A stretch of 64,000 nucleotides of DNA from the NCBI GenBank assembly GCA_963796195.1, contig CAWCKS010000012.1, positions 1 through 64,000 of the forward strand, read 5' to 3'. Source of the DNA: CAWCKS01 sp963796195 (GTDB lineage Bacteria > Pseudomonadota > Alphaproteobacteria > Rhizobiales > Xanthobacteraceae). The translations under genes and the position numbers were made by a program. Every line of letters starts with the position of its first letter. Position 1 is the first letter of the stretch. Under the pieces are notes generated by a model that saw only the letters and a program-made list of their open reading frames with translations, had not been told where the DNA came from and searched no databases. This document shows, one piece after another, positions 7,669-16,615 of this stretch.

Positions 7669-9465
7669 ATGGCGCCGCTCGATAACATGAGCCTAGCGGT
7701 TTTTCTCGGGGCGGTTCTCGTAATGGCGGGAATGCTCTCGAGCCTGATCGCGCTCCGGTTCGGCGCGCCGCTGCTGCTGGTGTTCCTGGTCGTCGGCATG
7801 CTTGCCGGCGAATCCGGGCCCGGCGGGCTGGCGTTCGACAATGTCGAAGCGACATACCTGGTCGGCTCGATCGCGCTTGCCCTGATCCTGTTCGACGGCG
7901 GCCTGCGCACGCGCTTTTCCTCGATCCGCGCGGTGCTGCCGCCCGCAGCGACGCTCGCCACGCTGGGTGTGTTGGTGACCGCCGTGATCACGGCTCCGGT
8001 CGCGAAATACGCCCTCGACATCAGCTGGAACGAATCATTCCTGATGGGCGCGGTGCTTGCGTCGACCGATGCGGCCGCCGTGTTCCTCCTGATCCACAGC
8101 CGCGGCTTGCGCTTGCGGCCACGCGTTGGCGCGACGCTCGAGGTCGAGTCCGGTACCAATGATCCCTTTGCGATTTTTCTCACGCTGATCCTGGTCGAGT
8201 TGCTCTCGGTCGGCAAAAGCACGCCCGGTCATCTTGCGCTGGAGTTTGTGCAGGAGGCAGGCCTCGGCGCGATCATCGGCCTGGCTGGTGGGCGTGGCGT
8301 TGTGATCGCACTCAATCGACTGGCTCTGCCGCAGGGCTTGCACGCGCCGTTCGTGACCACGGCCGCATTGGTGATATTCGGGATCGCCCAGATCGGCCAT
8401 TCCTCAGGGTTTCTCGCTGTCTATCTCGCCGGCATTTTGATCGGCAACCGGCCGACCCGTGCGCACAATTCGGTCGTGGCGTTTCTCGACGCGGTCACCT
8501 GGCTCGCGCAAATTGTGATGTTCGTGCTGCTCGGCCTGCTGGTCGGACCGCGGCAACTCTTGACCAGCATTGGGCCGGAACTCGTCATCGCGCTGACCCT
8601 GATGCTGATCGCGCGTCCCCTCGCGGTGGTAGTCTGCCTTGCTCCGTTCCGCTTTGCATGGCGGGAAAAAATCTTCATCGCCTGGGTCGGCTTGCGCGGC
8701 GCGGTCGCGATTTTCCTGGCCTCGATCCCGATGCTGATCGGCTTGTCGAAGGCCTATCTCTACTTCGACATCGCCTTCGTCGTCGTGATCGTCTCGCTAT
8801 TGGTGCAAGGCTGGACACTCACTCTTGCCGCACGCCGGCTGCATGTCTCGCTGCCGCGCACCGACCGCGCGCCGCGGCGGATCGAGCTCGACCTGCCCGG
8901 CCAGCTCGAGCAGGAGCTGGTCGGCTATTCCGTCCGCCGCAACAGCCTGTTCCTGCGGCGAGGTCTCGTGCCATCGTGGTCGAAACCGACGCTGGTGATC
9001 CGCGACAAGCACATTCTTTCGCCGGCGGAAGCCTCTCCCGTCGTTGCCGGTGATTACATTTACCTGCTGGCGCCGCCCGAAAAGGCCGAAGCACTTGACC
9101 GCTTCTTTGTCGACATGCCTCCGGTGGCGGCACCCGATCCGCATCTGCTTGGCGACTTCACCGTCTCTGGTGAGATCACACTTGTCGATCTGGCGGCGGT
9201 GTATGGAATCAAGGTCGAGCCTTCCCAGGCGGCGCTGTCGCTCGCTGATTATTTCGACATCAACCTCGACCACGCGCCTGTCGTCAACGACACCTTGCCG
9301 CTCGACGAAATCGTGCTGGTGGCCCGCAGCATCTCGGGCCATCGCGTGAACCTGGTCGGCTTGCGCCTGCCGGAAGAGGAAGAGCCGCCATCAGCGCCGC
9401 CATCGTTCCGGACGCGGGCCGGAGTTGCGCTGCGCCGGGCCTTGTCGGCGATCATCGAGGCCTGA
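7669..9465 (+). CDS. cvrA: Potassium/proton antiporter, CvrA/NhaP2 (CPA1) type
   Basis: Cation:proton antiporter with about 12-13 membrane helices in the first ~400 residues. Motifs include FDGGLRT, ASTDAAAVFLL (with the ion-binding Asp), ESGTNDPFA and VGLRGAVAIFLA. The C-terminal cytoplasmic part has a TrkA_C-like segment (around residues 430-500) and a CorC/HlyC-type transporter-associated domain. The length of 598 residues is usual for CvrA/NhaP2. I chose the ATG at 7669 (MAPLDNMSLA); ATG 7636 and 7687 are also possible. It is divergent from mscS, so two osmotic/ionic homeostasis genes share a ~200-bp promoter region. Confidence 0.9.
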   Translation: MAPLDNMSLAVFLGAVLVMAGMLSSLIALRFGAPLLLVFLVVGMLAGESGPGGLAFDNVEATYLVGSIALALILFDGGLRTRFSSIRAVLPPAATLATLGVLVTAVITAPVAKYALDISWNESFLMGAVLASTDAAAVFLLIHSRGLRLRPRVGATLEVESGTNDPFAIFLTLILVELLSVGKSTPGHLALEFVQEAGLGAIIGLAGGRGVVIALNRLALPQGLHAPFVTTAALVIFGIAQIGHSSGFLAVYLAGILIGNRPTRAHNSVVAFLDAVTWLAQIVMFVLLGLLVGPRQLLTSIGPELVIALTLMLIARPLAVVVCLAPFRFAWREKIFIAWVGLRGAVAIFLASIPMLIGLSKAYLYFDIAFVVVIVSLLVQGWTLTLAARRLHVSLPRTDRAPRRIELDLPGQLEQELVGYSVRRNSLFLRRGLVPSWSKPTLVIRDKHILSPAEASPVVAGDYIYLLAPPEKAEALDRFFVDMPPVAAPDPHLLGDFTVSGEITLVDLAAVYGIKVEPSQAALSLADYFDINLDHAPVVNDTLPLDEIVLVARSISGHRVNLVGLRLPEEEEPPSAPPSFRTRAGVALRRALSAIIEA

Positions 9466-9519
9466 GCCGCACGCCGCGTGAACCCGATTGGTCATGGTTG
9501 CGACACAAGGAGTCGATAC

Positions 9520-10698
9520 GTGCGCTGCCGTCGCATGCCGCTATTCTCCCGAAAACCAATCACTGGTCTGGCCCTGCCTGCCGCATTGCTCGCGATGGTA
9601 CTGCTAGCGCTCGCCCCGGCGAAGGTAACCGCGGCGGAGTCGCCCGAGTGGGAGCATTGCCGGGGCGCCTCGGGCATCTCACAGGCCGAGGCAATTGACG
9701 CCTGCACGTCGTTGCTGCAAGCGTCCACGAATGCGCCAAGCCGCTCATTCGTGCTCGCGTTGCGCGGCCGGCAATACTATCTCGCCGCGAAATACGATCA
9801 GGCGATTGCGGATTTCGACGCCGCGATCGGGCTCGATCCGGAATTGCCCCAGCCGACGCACTACCGCGGTCTGTCCTACGCCGCAAAGGGAGATCTCGAT
9901 CGCGCGGTCGCCGACTTCACCCGTGTCATCGCGCTCGACCCGGGCTTTTCGCCGGCCTGGTTCCGGCGCGGGCTCGCCTACTACAACAGGAACGATTTCG
10001 ATCGTGCGATCGGGGATTTCGACCAATCGATCGCGCGCGATCCCGCCGATGGTATGAGCTACCACTACCGTGGCTTGAGCCACAGCAAGCGCGGCGAGAT
10101 CGATCTCGCGATCACCGACTTCAACGAAGTCATCAAGCGCGATGCGCGTGACGCGCTGGCCTATTACAACCGGGGCAACGCCTATGCGGCCAGGAATGAC
10201 GCGACCCATGCCTTGGCCGATTACGATCGGGCAATCGCGATCGACCCGCGCGACACACGCTTCCTGGACGCACGCGGCGAGCTCCGGCGTGCCAACGGCG
10301 ATCTTGAAGGCGCGCTGACCGATCTCGACGCCGCGCTAAAGCTCAAGCCGGCAGATCAAAAGGCTCTGCTGAGCAGGAGCGGCGTCTATGCCGCCAAGGG
10401 CGATCATGCGCGGTCGGAGGCCGACTACGCCGTCGTCGTGACCAGTTTGCTGCAGCAGTCGATGCTTTATCCGGACGCAGCCCGGCGGAAACGCGAGGAA
10501 GGCGACGTCCGTATCACATTCGCCATCGATCGGGACGGCAGGGTGACGTCGAGCGCCGTCACCAAACCATCGAACAATGCGCTGTTGGATCGCGAGGCGC
10601 TTGCCATGATCCAGCGCGCGCAACCGTTTCCGTCGCCTGCGCTGATCGGCAAGGATTCCGAGGAATTCGCGACCACAATCAAGTTCAATCTATTTTAG
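9520..10698 (+). CDS. Exported TPR protein with a C-terminal TonB-like domain
   Basis: Protein of about 392 residues. The GTG at 9520 has AAGGAG seven bases upstream and is preferred; ATG 9535 is an alternative. A signal peptide or N-terminal anchor (LALPAALLAMVLLALAPAK, then AAE) comes first. Six to seven TPR repeats follow (about residues 75-315), each with the A-x-x-D-F/Y-x-x-A-I pattern. The last ~75 residues (VRITFAIDRDGRV...FATTIKFNLF) look like a TonB C-terminal domain. It is probably a periplasmic scaffold bridging peptidoglycan- or envelope-associated partners; no specific partner can be named. Confidence 0.82.
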   Translation: MRCRRMPLFSRKPITGLALPAALLAMVLLALAPAKVTAAESPEWEHCRGASGISQAEAIDACTSLLQASTNAPSRSFVLALRGRQYYLAAKYDQAIADFDAAIGLDPELPQPTHYRGLSYAAKGDLDRAVADFTRVIALDPGFSPAWFRRGLAYYNRNDFDRAIGDFDQSIARDPADGMSYHYRGLSHSKRGEIDLAITDFNEVIKRDARDALAYYNRGNAYAARNDATHALADYDRAIAIDPRDTRFLDARGELRRANGDLEGALTDLDAALKLKPADQKALLSRSGVYAAKGDHARSEADYAVVVTSLLQQSMLYPDAARRKREEGDVRITFAIDRDGRVTSSAVTKPSNNALLDREALAMIQRAQPFPSPALIGKDSEEFATTIKFNLF

Positions 10699-10723
10699 AT
10701 CGTGCGCGATTGCCGGCGTCGCC

Positions 10724-11407
10724 TCAGGACCCGCCGGCGGCGGCCAGCACTTCGGCACCGCCGCGTGCGGCGATATGGCCCTGCTGGACGATAATGATCT
10801 GCGTTGCCAGGGCGCGGACTTCGTCGGCGCTGTGGCTGACATAGATCATCGGGATCGCGCTCTGGTCGCGCAGGCGTACCAGATACGGCAGGATCTCGGC
10901 CTTGCGTTCCTCGTCGAATGAGCCCAGCGGCTCATCGAGCAGCAGCAACCTCGGTCGTGACAGCAGCGCTCGTCCAAGCGCCACGCGTTGCTTCTCTCCG
11001 CCCGACAGCTTGCCCGGACGCCGCGTCAACAGGTCGTCGAGATCGAGCAGTTTTGTTACCCGCGCCGCTTCGGCCTCCTCCCGGATGAAGCCGTTCATGC
11101 GCCGGCCGTAGTCGAGATTTTCGGCGACGCTCAAATGTGGGAACAGCCGAGCGTCTTGAAATACGTAGCCAATGCGGCGACGATAGGCTGGCAGATGGAT
11201 GCCCGCCTCGGCGTCGTCCAAAATCTCGCCGTCGAGCTCGATTGCGCCGCGGTCCGGCCGCAACAATCCAGCGATCATGCTGATGATTGAAGTCTTGCCG
11301 GCACCGGAGCGGCCAAACAGCGCGGTGACGCCGCCGGCGCTGTCGAAGGCGGCTTCGATCGTGAGCTGTTCAAACCGCTTGACGACGTCGACGCGCAGCA
11401 TGGTCAC
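10724..11407 (-). CDS. modC: Molybdate ABC transporter ATP-binding protein, lacking the TOBE domain
   Basis: ATPase of the molybdate importer. Walker A GRSGAGKTS, Q-loop YVFQDARLFPH, signature LSGGEKQRVALG, Walker B LLLLDEP and the H-loop VSHS are present. At 227 residues it stops right after the nucleotide-binding domain. The usual ModC is about 350-360 residues with one or two C-terminal TOBE (Mop) domains that bind molybdate and inhibit transport. The stop is clean and the frame uninterrupted, so this looks like a true short form. The start overlaps the modB stop (ATGA). A separate molbindin gene lies upstream in the same cluster. Confidence 0.92.
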   Translation of the reverse strand: MTMLRVDVVKRFEQLTIEAAFDSAGGVTALFGRSGAGKTSIISMIAGLLRPDRGAIELDGEILDDAEAGIHLPAYRRRIGYVFQDARLFPHLSVAENLDYGRRMNGFIREEAEAARVTKLLDLDDLLTRRPGKLSGGEKQRVALGRALLSRPRLLLLDEPLGSFDEERKAEILPYLVRLRDQSAIPMIYVSHSADEVRALATQIIIVQQGHIAARGGAEVLAAAGGS

Positions 11408-12096
11408 TCACCACGCAGGCGCAGCACGGCGCGCCGCGCGAACCATTCCGAGGCAATCAGGGCCGCGAAGGCAATCAAAAGCGAGATCACGATCAGCTGC
11501 AGCGCGGCGAAGTCGCCGTTCGGGGTCTGGATCAGCGCGTAGATCGCCGACGAGATGGTTTGCGTCTCGCCCGGGATGTTCGACACGAAGGTGATGGTCG
11601 CGCCGAATTCGCCGAGCGCCTTGGCGAAGCATAGCACCATGCCGGCGATGATGCCGGGCAGCGCCAGCGGAAACGTCACCGACGAGAACACGTTGAGAGG
11701 CGACGCACCGAGCGTGGTGGCAGCCTGTTCAAGCCTGAGATCAACCGCCTCGAAGGAAATCCGGATCGGCCGCACCAGCAGCGGAAATCCCATCACACCG
11801 CAGGCGAGCGCAGCTCCTGTCCAGCGAAACGCCAGCACGATCCCGAACTGGCCGAGAAATTCGCCGACAGCGCCGTGCCGGCCGAAGGTCAGCAGCAGCA
11901 GATAGCCGGTGACGACAGGCGGAAGCACGAGCGGCAAGTGCACCAGCGCTTCCACAAAGATCTTGCCCGGAAAATTCTTGCGCGACAGCAGCCACGCCAC
12001 GCCGATGCCGAGCGGCGTGGCGACAAGGGTCGCCACGACGGCGATGCGTAGCGTCAACGCAATCGCCGTCCAGCCGGTCGGAGTGATGTCGAACAC
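11404..12096 (-). CDS. modB: Molybdate ABC transporter permease
   Basis: Inner-membrane permease of 230 residues with about five to six helices, the usual ModB size. The EAA-like cytoplasmic loop is visible around EQAATTLGASPLNVFSSV, followed by LPGIIAGMVLCFAKALGEFG and VSNIPGETQT, all characteristic of ModB. It forms the membrane channel with ModC and receives molybdate from ModA. The ATG at 12096 lies six bases after the corrected modA stop, and the stop overlaps the modC start. Confidence 0.95.
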   Translation of the reverse strand: MFDITPTGWTAIALTLRIAVVATLVATPLGIGVAWLLSRKNFPGKIFVEALVHLPLVLPPVVTGYLLLLTFGRHGAVGEFLGQFGIVLAFRWTGAALACGVMGFPLLVRPIRISFEAVDLRLEQAATTLGASPLNVFSSVTFPLALPGIIAGMVLCFAKALGEFGATITFVSNIPGETQTISSAIYALIQTPNGDFAALQLIVISLLIAFAALIASEWFARRAVLRLRGE

Positions 12097-12102
12097 GAAG
12101 GA

Positions 12103-12889
12103 CTACGAGGTGGGGCGGACGAGAACCGTGAACCCGTATTTTTCAAAGATGCCCTTCGATGCCGACGATCGAACATAGGCGAGATAGTCGGCGGCTTCAG
12201 GCTTCGCCGTCGCGGTGGCGGCGAACGGATAGATCACCGGCGGATAGGAATTCCTGCGGGAAGCTGCCGACGATCTTGACGCCGGGTTCGACTTTGGCGT
12301 CGGTCTCGTAGACGATGCCGAGCGCCGCTTCCCTGCGTGCGACCAGTGTCAGCGCGGCGCGGACATTATCGGCCATCGCGAATTTCGGCTCCGCCGCCGT
12401 CCATGACCCGAGCTTCTCCAGCGCGGCCTTGGCGTACTTACCGACGGGCACCGACGTGACGTCGCCGGTCGCGATCTTGCCATCGCCCGCGAGCTTGGCG
12501 AGATCGAACCCGGGTCCGATCTCCACGGTGGAAATGTCGGTGTCCTTCGGCGCGATCAGCACCAGCTTGTTGCCCAGCAGGTCGACGCGGGTGCCTTCGT
12601 TGATCGTCTTCTTGCCGATCGCGTAAGTCATCCAGTCGGTATCAGCGGAAATGAAGATGTCGGCCGGCGCGCCCTGTTCGATCTGCTTCGCAAGCGCCGA
12701 GCTTGCCGCATAGCTGGCCGCGATTTTGATTCCGGTCTTCGCGGTATAGGCCGCGTTGATGTCGTCGAGCGCGTTCTTCAAGGAAGCCGCGGCGAACACG
12801 ATGAGTGATTTTTCCTGAGCCTGTGCCGGCAGCCCGGCCGCACCGAACAGGAAGCTTGCCAACGCAAGCAGGCGAACAAATTGACGCAT
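12103..12889 (-). CDS. modA: Molybdate-binding periplasmic protein, frameshifted near 12255
   Basis: Substrate-binding protein of the molybdate importer. The ATG at 12889 has GGAG six bases upstream and is followed by a signal peptide (LLALASFLFGAAGLPAQAQ). The mature protein shows the molybdate-site motifs VFAAASLK and YAASSALAKQI...GAPADIFISAD. After KIVGSFPQ one extra G breaks the frame. Removing it gives NSYPPVIYPFAATATA and a normal end in YGFTVLVRPTS, with TAG at 12103-12105, six bases before modB. The restored length (about 261 residues) and operon spacing are exactly as expected, so this is a probable sequence error in a working gene. Confidence 0.92.
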
Positions 12890-13063
12890 GGCGCACTCCA
12901 TCACAGATCGCATGCATGCGTCGTCGCGCCGCGATGCGGATCTCTCTTGTCAAGAAAGCGATGGTGCGGAAGCGCCGTTCCGAACATCCCGGCGGGCTTA
13001 CGGCGCCGCACGGGATATCGCTGGAACCGACACTATCAGCCGGATTTGGACGGCGAAAGCCCC

Positions 13064-13564
13064 TCAATCGGACGGCATGACCGCGACCGAGATGCTCTCA
13101 GCGGTAACCCCGCTGATCTGCAGCGTAAATGGTTGCCCCGTCAGCTCGAACTTCACCACTTTGCGGATGCCGTCGCAGCCCTGAACGCCGCTGAACGATC
13201 TGGCCTTGAGAAACCGCCCGTTCTGTATGATGTCGAGCCAGGCCGGCGCCGACAGGCTGATCGAGTAAACGCCTGCCGCAACACCCTTCGACGACACGAA
13301 GCCCGCGAAGGTCCCGTCTTTCGGCGCGCGCTCCGGCGGCGTCGGCAATGCGGCGTCCTTCGGGGTCTCCAGCGTGATCTTTGCTGCGAACGGCAGCGCG
13401 GCGATGTTGGTGCCGGACACCATCGTCTTGAGGTCGTTCGACCGCAACGCCGTCGTTTCGCGCTCGACCGGCCACTTGAACTTGTCGCAGCCGACGGGTT
13501 CCTGAGCGAATACAGGGGCGGCGACGAGGGCCGCAAATGCAGCGGCAATGATTGCGATGCGCAT
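13064..13564 (-). CDS. Secreted protein of unknown function in the molybdate cluster
   Basis: Protein of 166 residues with a clear signal peptide (IIAAAFAALVAAPVFA, cleavage before QEPVG). The mature chain is about 145 residues with two Cys, in EPVGCDKFKW and VQGCDGIRK, and looks all-beta. I do not recognise the family. It starts 11 bases after the stop of the molbindin gene and is followed, after 174 bp, by modA, so it is probably co-transcribed with molybdate genes. A periplasmic role linked to molybdate or a molybdoenzyme is only a guess from context. Confidence 0.75.
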   Translation of the reverse strand: MRIAIIAAAFAALVAAPVFAQEPVGCDKFKWPVERETTALRSNDLKTMVSGTNIAALPFAAKITLETPKDAALPTPPERAPKDGTFAGFVSSKGVAAGVYSISLSAPAWLDIIQNGRFLKARSFSGVQGCDGIRKVVKFELTGQPFTLQISGVTAESISVAVMPSD

Positions 13565-13574
13565 TGTCGTTCAA

Positions 13575-13784
13575 TCAATCGACAGCAATCATCACGTCGG
13601 AGGCCTTGACCACCACGGTGACCTTGCCTCCCGCTTTGATGCCGAGATCATCGACCGCTTCGTTGGTAATCGACGATGTCACGATAACGCCATTTCCAAT
13701 ATCGACGCGGACATGAGCCGTCGTCGCGCCCTTCTTGACGTCGGCGACGATGCCCTTGATTTGATTGCGTGCGCTGAGGCGCAT
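13575..13784 (-). CDS. mop: Molbindin (Mop, single TOBE domain)
   Basis: A 69-residue protein that is a complete molbindin: it begins MRLSARNQIKG, then IVADVKKGATTAHVRVDIG, VTSSITNEA and ends KASDVMIAVD, the standard Mop/TOBE pattern. Molbindins assemble into hexamers that store or buffer molybdate in the cytoplasm. A GGAAGGA ribosome site precedes the ATG. It heads the cluster whose ModC lacks a TOBE domain, so it may take over the regulatory function. Confidence 0.93.
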   Translation of the reverse strand: MRLSARNQIKGIVADVKKGATTAHVRVDIGNGVIVTSSITNEAVDDLGIKAGGKVTVVVKASDVMIAVD

Positions 13785-13944
13785 GATGGTCCTTCCGTAT
13801 CGACGCGCGTCCGCCGATGGCGTGACGACAAGCGCCGGATCAAAGAAGCGGAGGAACCATCGTTCCGGGGGATTGCAGCAACGTGACGGTCGCTTGCAGA
13901 ACTATCCTAGCAAAGCCGTCCGTGCCGGCAAGCCGCGGAAAAAA

Positions 13945-14868
13945 TTACGGCGCGTTCAACACCGCCTTGCAGGTCGGCGGCAGCTGCGCCAGCGTCATCG
14001 GTGGTTTCGGCTTCGGCGGCACTTTTGGCGGCTTCGGATGCAACACCGGATCGCTGAACCAGTAGGCGAGGTCTTCCTTGGAGCAGCCGTCGCGCTCCGG
14101 GGGCTCGGGCTGTGGCGTGCAGTTCGGGTAGTTCGCCGGGCATTTGATGCGGATGTGGAAGTGGTAGTCGTGGCCGTACATCGGCCGGATCTTCCACAGC
14201 CAGCTGTGATCGCTGCCGGCCTCCCGGCACAGCGCCTTTTTGATCGCGGCGTTGACAAAGATTTCTTCGACTTCCGGGTTCTCGGCCGCGGCTTTGATGA
14301 CGGCCATATGACCCGGCGTCCACACCTTCGGATCGATGTCGAGCCGGTCGCCTCGCACCATCATGGTGGCCGACATCTCCTCGCGCTCGGTGCGTGTCAG
14401 CTCGCGCTTTGGCATTGGCGTCAACCAGACATCGGCGTCAAGGCCGACCTGGTGGCTCGCATGGCCCGTGATCATCGGGCCGCCGCGCGGTTGCGACATG
14501 TCGCCAACCAGCAGGCCCGGCCAGCCCGAAACCTTCGGCACCTTCGCCGCGAGCTTTTCAAGCAGGTTCACGAGCTCCGGCGTACCCCAGTTGCGGTTGC
14601 GCGACAGCCGCATCACCTGCCAGTTCGGTCCGTTGATCGGCAGCGCCTCGCCACCGGCGAGGCAGCCCTTGGCATAGAACCCGACGACCTGGGTCGGCCC
14701 ATTCGACGGCGCAATCTTGCGGCCGAACAATTCCTTGGCGGCGACGTGGGGATCGTTGGGATTGGCGAGTGGCGGCAGCGGCTTTGGATCGAGCGTGCCC
14801 TTGTCCTGCGCGAGCGCGCTCGCGAGCGTTCCAGCAACGGCGGCGGCAAACAGCAACCTGGGAATCAT
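13945..14868 (-). CDS. mepA: Penicillin-insensitive murein endopeptidase
   Basis: Exported peptidase (M74 family) that cuts D-Ala-meso-DAP cross-links in peptidoglycan. The protein is 307 residues with a signal peptide (LLFAAAVAGTLASALA). The metal ligands are recognisable: His and Asp in GHASHQVGLDADVW and His in YGHDYHFHIRIKCP. Cysteines near the C-terminus (CPANYPNCTP, DGCSKE) fit the disulfides of this family. It lies alone, divergent from the SDR gene at 14942. No catalytic residue is missing. Confidence 0.94.
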   Translation of the reverse strand: MIPRLLFAAAVAGTLASALAQDKGTLDPKPLPPLANPNDPHVAAKELFGRKIAPSNGPTQVVGFYAKGCLAGGEALPINGPNWQVMRLSRNRNWGTPELVNLLEKLAAKVPKVSGWPGLLVGDMSQPRGGPMITGHASHQVGLDADVWLTPMPKRELTRTEREEMSATMMVRGDRLDIDPKVWTPGHMAVIKAAAENPEVEEIFVNAAIKKALCREAGSDHSWLWKIRPMYGHDYHFHIRIKCPANYPNCTPQPEPPERDGCSKEDLAYWFSDPVLHPKPPKVPPKPKPPMTLAQLPPTCKAVLNAP

Positions 14869-14941
14869 GGGTTTGTTATAGCCGATCTTGCCGCGGACGT
14901 TGAGGTGTCCGATACAGTCACGCGTAGTTGAGGGGCGGGCA

Positions 14942-15736
14942 ATGGCGAAGACAGCAGTCGATTCCGGGCGCGAGCAACCGGTCTATCCGGATATGGCAGG
15001 CAAGGTCGCGCTGGTCACCGGCGGTTCGAGCGGCATTGGTTTTGCGACGGCGCGCGCCTTCGCCAGCCAAGGTGCCCGCGTGATGATCACGAGCCGTGGC
15101 AAGAGCGCGGCGCAGCAGGCGCTGCGTAGCTTGAGCAAGGTCGGCGAGGTGCAGTGGGTCGAAGCCGACGCCAGCGATGCAAAGTCGGTGGCAAAGATGA
15201 TCGCAACCGTCATGAAGAGTTTTGGCCGGCTCGACTATGCCTTCAACAATGCGGGGAGCGGCGCCCGCATCGGCCCGATCGCAAAAGCTTCAGAAGACGC
15301 ATGGCGCAAGACCATCGACGGTTTTCTGACGTCGGCGTTCCTGTGCGTGCGCGCGGAGATCGGCGTAATGAAAAAATCCGGTGTTATCGTCAACAACGCG
15401 TCTGTGGACGGCTTGCGCGGCTATCCCTTCCCTGGTGGCTTTGCCTATTCGGCCGCGAAGCATGGCGTCGTCGGCCTGACACGCAGCGCCGCGCTTGAAC
15501 ATGCGAAGACCGGTCCGCGCATCTGTGCGGTATGTCCCGGCTGGATTAACACTCCGCCGGTCGCCGGCTGGATGCAACGCGACGCGAAGGTCGCGGCCGA
15601 AATCATTCGCCAAACTCCGCGTGGAAAGATTGGCGATCCCGGCGAGGTTGCTGCCTCCGTGCTGTGGCTCTGCAGCAGTGCGGCTTCATTTGCTGTCGGC
15701 ACGATCCTGCCGATCGACGGCGGCTACATGGCCTGA
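14942..15736 (+). CDS. SDR-family oxidoreductase
   Basis: Classical short-chain dehydrogenase of 264 residues. Motifs are the cofactor loop VTGGSSGIG, NNAGSG, the active-site Ser (VNNASVDG) and YSAAKHG with catalytic Tyr and Lys. The C-terminus is IDGGYMA. I start at the ATG at 14942 (MAKTAVDS) because a GAGGGGCGGG purine stretch precedes it. NAD(P) preference and substrate are unknown. It is transcribed divergently from mepA with no obvious link. Confidence 0.9.
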   Translation: MAKTAVDSGREQPVYPDMAGKVALVTGGSSGIGFATARAFASQGARVMITSRGKSAAQQALRSLSKVGEVQWVEADASDAKSVAKMIATVMKSFGRLDYAFNNAGSGARIGPIAKASEDAWRKTIDGFLTSAFLCVRAEIGVMKKSGVIVNNASVDGLRGYPFPGGFAYSAAKHGVVGLTRSAALEHAKTGPRICAVCPGWINTPPVAGWMQRDAKVAAEIIRQTPRGKIGDPGEVAASVLWLCSSAASFAVGTILPIDGGYMA

Positions 15737-15848
15737 CTTATTGGGTCGGCCCGGCTGACTTGGCCTGATTAAGATTAATCCCAATTGCTTTACGACGTTG
15801 GAGTGCTGCGAAGCTAGAAATGCCGCCTCTGACAAGGCGGGATCACTG

Positions 15849-16301
15849 ATGATGTCGGGGCAACGATCTTTGCAACGTTGGCTGTGTAGCGGCCTGATCG
15901 CCGCCGCGATCGTGCTCGCAACGTCAGCGATGTCGAGCGCAAGCGCCGCCCTGCTTGTCTACATCGATAGATCGTCGCAGCGCATGGATGTCGTGGTCGA
16001 CGGCGTCAGGCGTTTCCGCTGGCCTGTCTCCACCGGTCGCCGCGGCCTCGGTACCCCGGCCGGCGTGTTCCACCCGCAGATGCTGGCGCGCAGCTGGTTC
16101 TCGCGTCGCTACTACAGCTCGCCGATGCCGTACTCGATCTTCTTCCACCGCGGCTATGCCATTCACGGCACCTACGAGCTGTCGCGGCTCGGCGGACCGG
16201 CGTCGCATGGCTGCGTGCGGCTGCACCCGCAAAATGCGGCGATCCTGTTCTCGCTGGTCCTTCAGGAGGGCCCCCGCAACACGCGGATCGTGGTCGAGTA
16301 A
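15849..16301 (+). CDS. L,D-transpeptidase (YkuD domain)
   Basis: Exported protein of about 150 residues with an N-terminal signal (LIAAAIVLATSAMSSASA). It is a minimal YkuD domain: strand LLVYIDRSSQRMDV, RFRWPVSTGR, TPAGVF, FHRGYAIHGT and the catalytic SHGCVRLHP with the nucleophilic Cys. Such enzymes make 3-3 cross-links or attach proteins to peptidoglycan. ATG 15849 and 15852 are both possible starts. It stands alone downstream of the SDR. Confidence 0.92.
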   Translation: MMSGQRSLQRWLCSGLIAAAIVLATSAMSSASAALLVYIDRSSQRMDVVVDGVRRFRWPVSTGRRGLGTPAGVFHPQMLARSWFSRRYYSSPMPYSIFFHRGYAIHGTYELSRLGGPASHGCVRLHPQNAAILFSLVLQEGPRNTRIVVE

Positions 16302-16615
16302 CCAGCGATTAACGCTATGACCCGCTGCTGAAAATTGATGCGGGTCGCCGCGCTTGTGTGCAAAACGAACGTGCTGCCGTCCTATTCGTTCGGAGAGGTT
16401 CCGGTTGCGATCGATTTCTGTCGTTTCAGTAGAAACAGGGCGTCATCGCCCGGTCAGAACTGTCGATTGAAGGCTTCGTCGCTCGTTTGTTGCGCAGATT
16501 CGCGCCAAGTGTGTGCGATACCACCCGCGCTGATCGAGCACGACCGGCACGCACATACCGTTTTTTCAGAAACATCAGTCAATTTCACGCCCGGAAGTAG
16601 GGTGAGTTTTGCGTC
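16302..16615. other. Gene-free stretch upstream of the GGDEF-EAL gene
   Basis: About 314 bp without a convincing reading frame, tRNA or long hairpin. An AGTAGGGTGAG stretch near the right end may be the ribosome site of the next gene. I see no clear promoter or operator. Confidence 0.5.
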
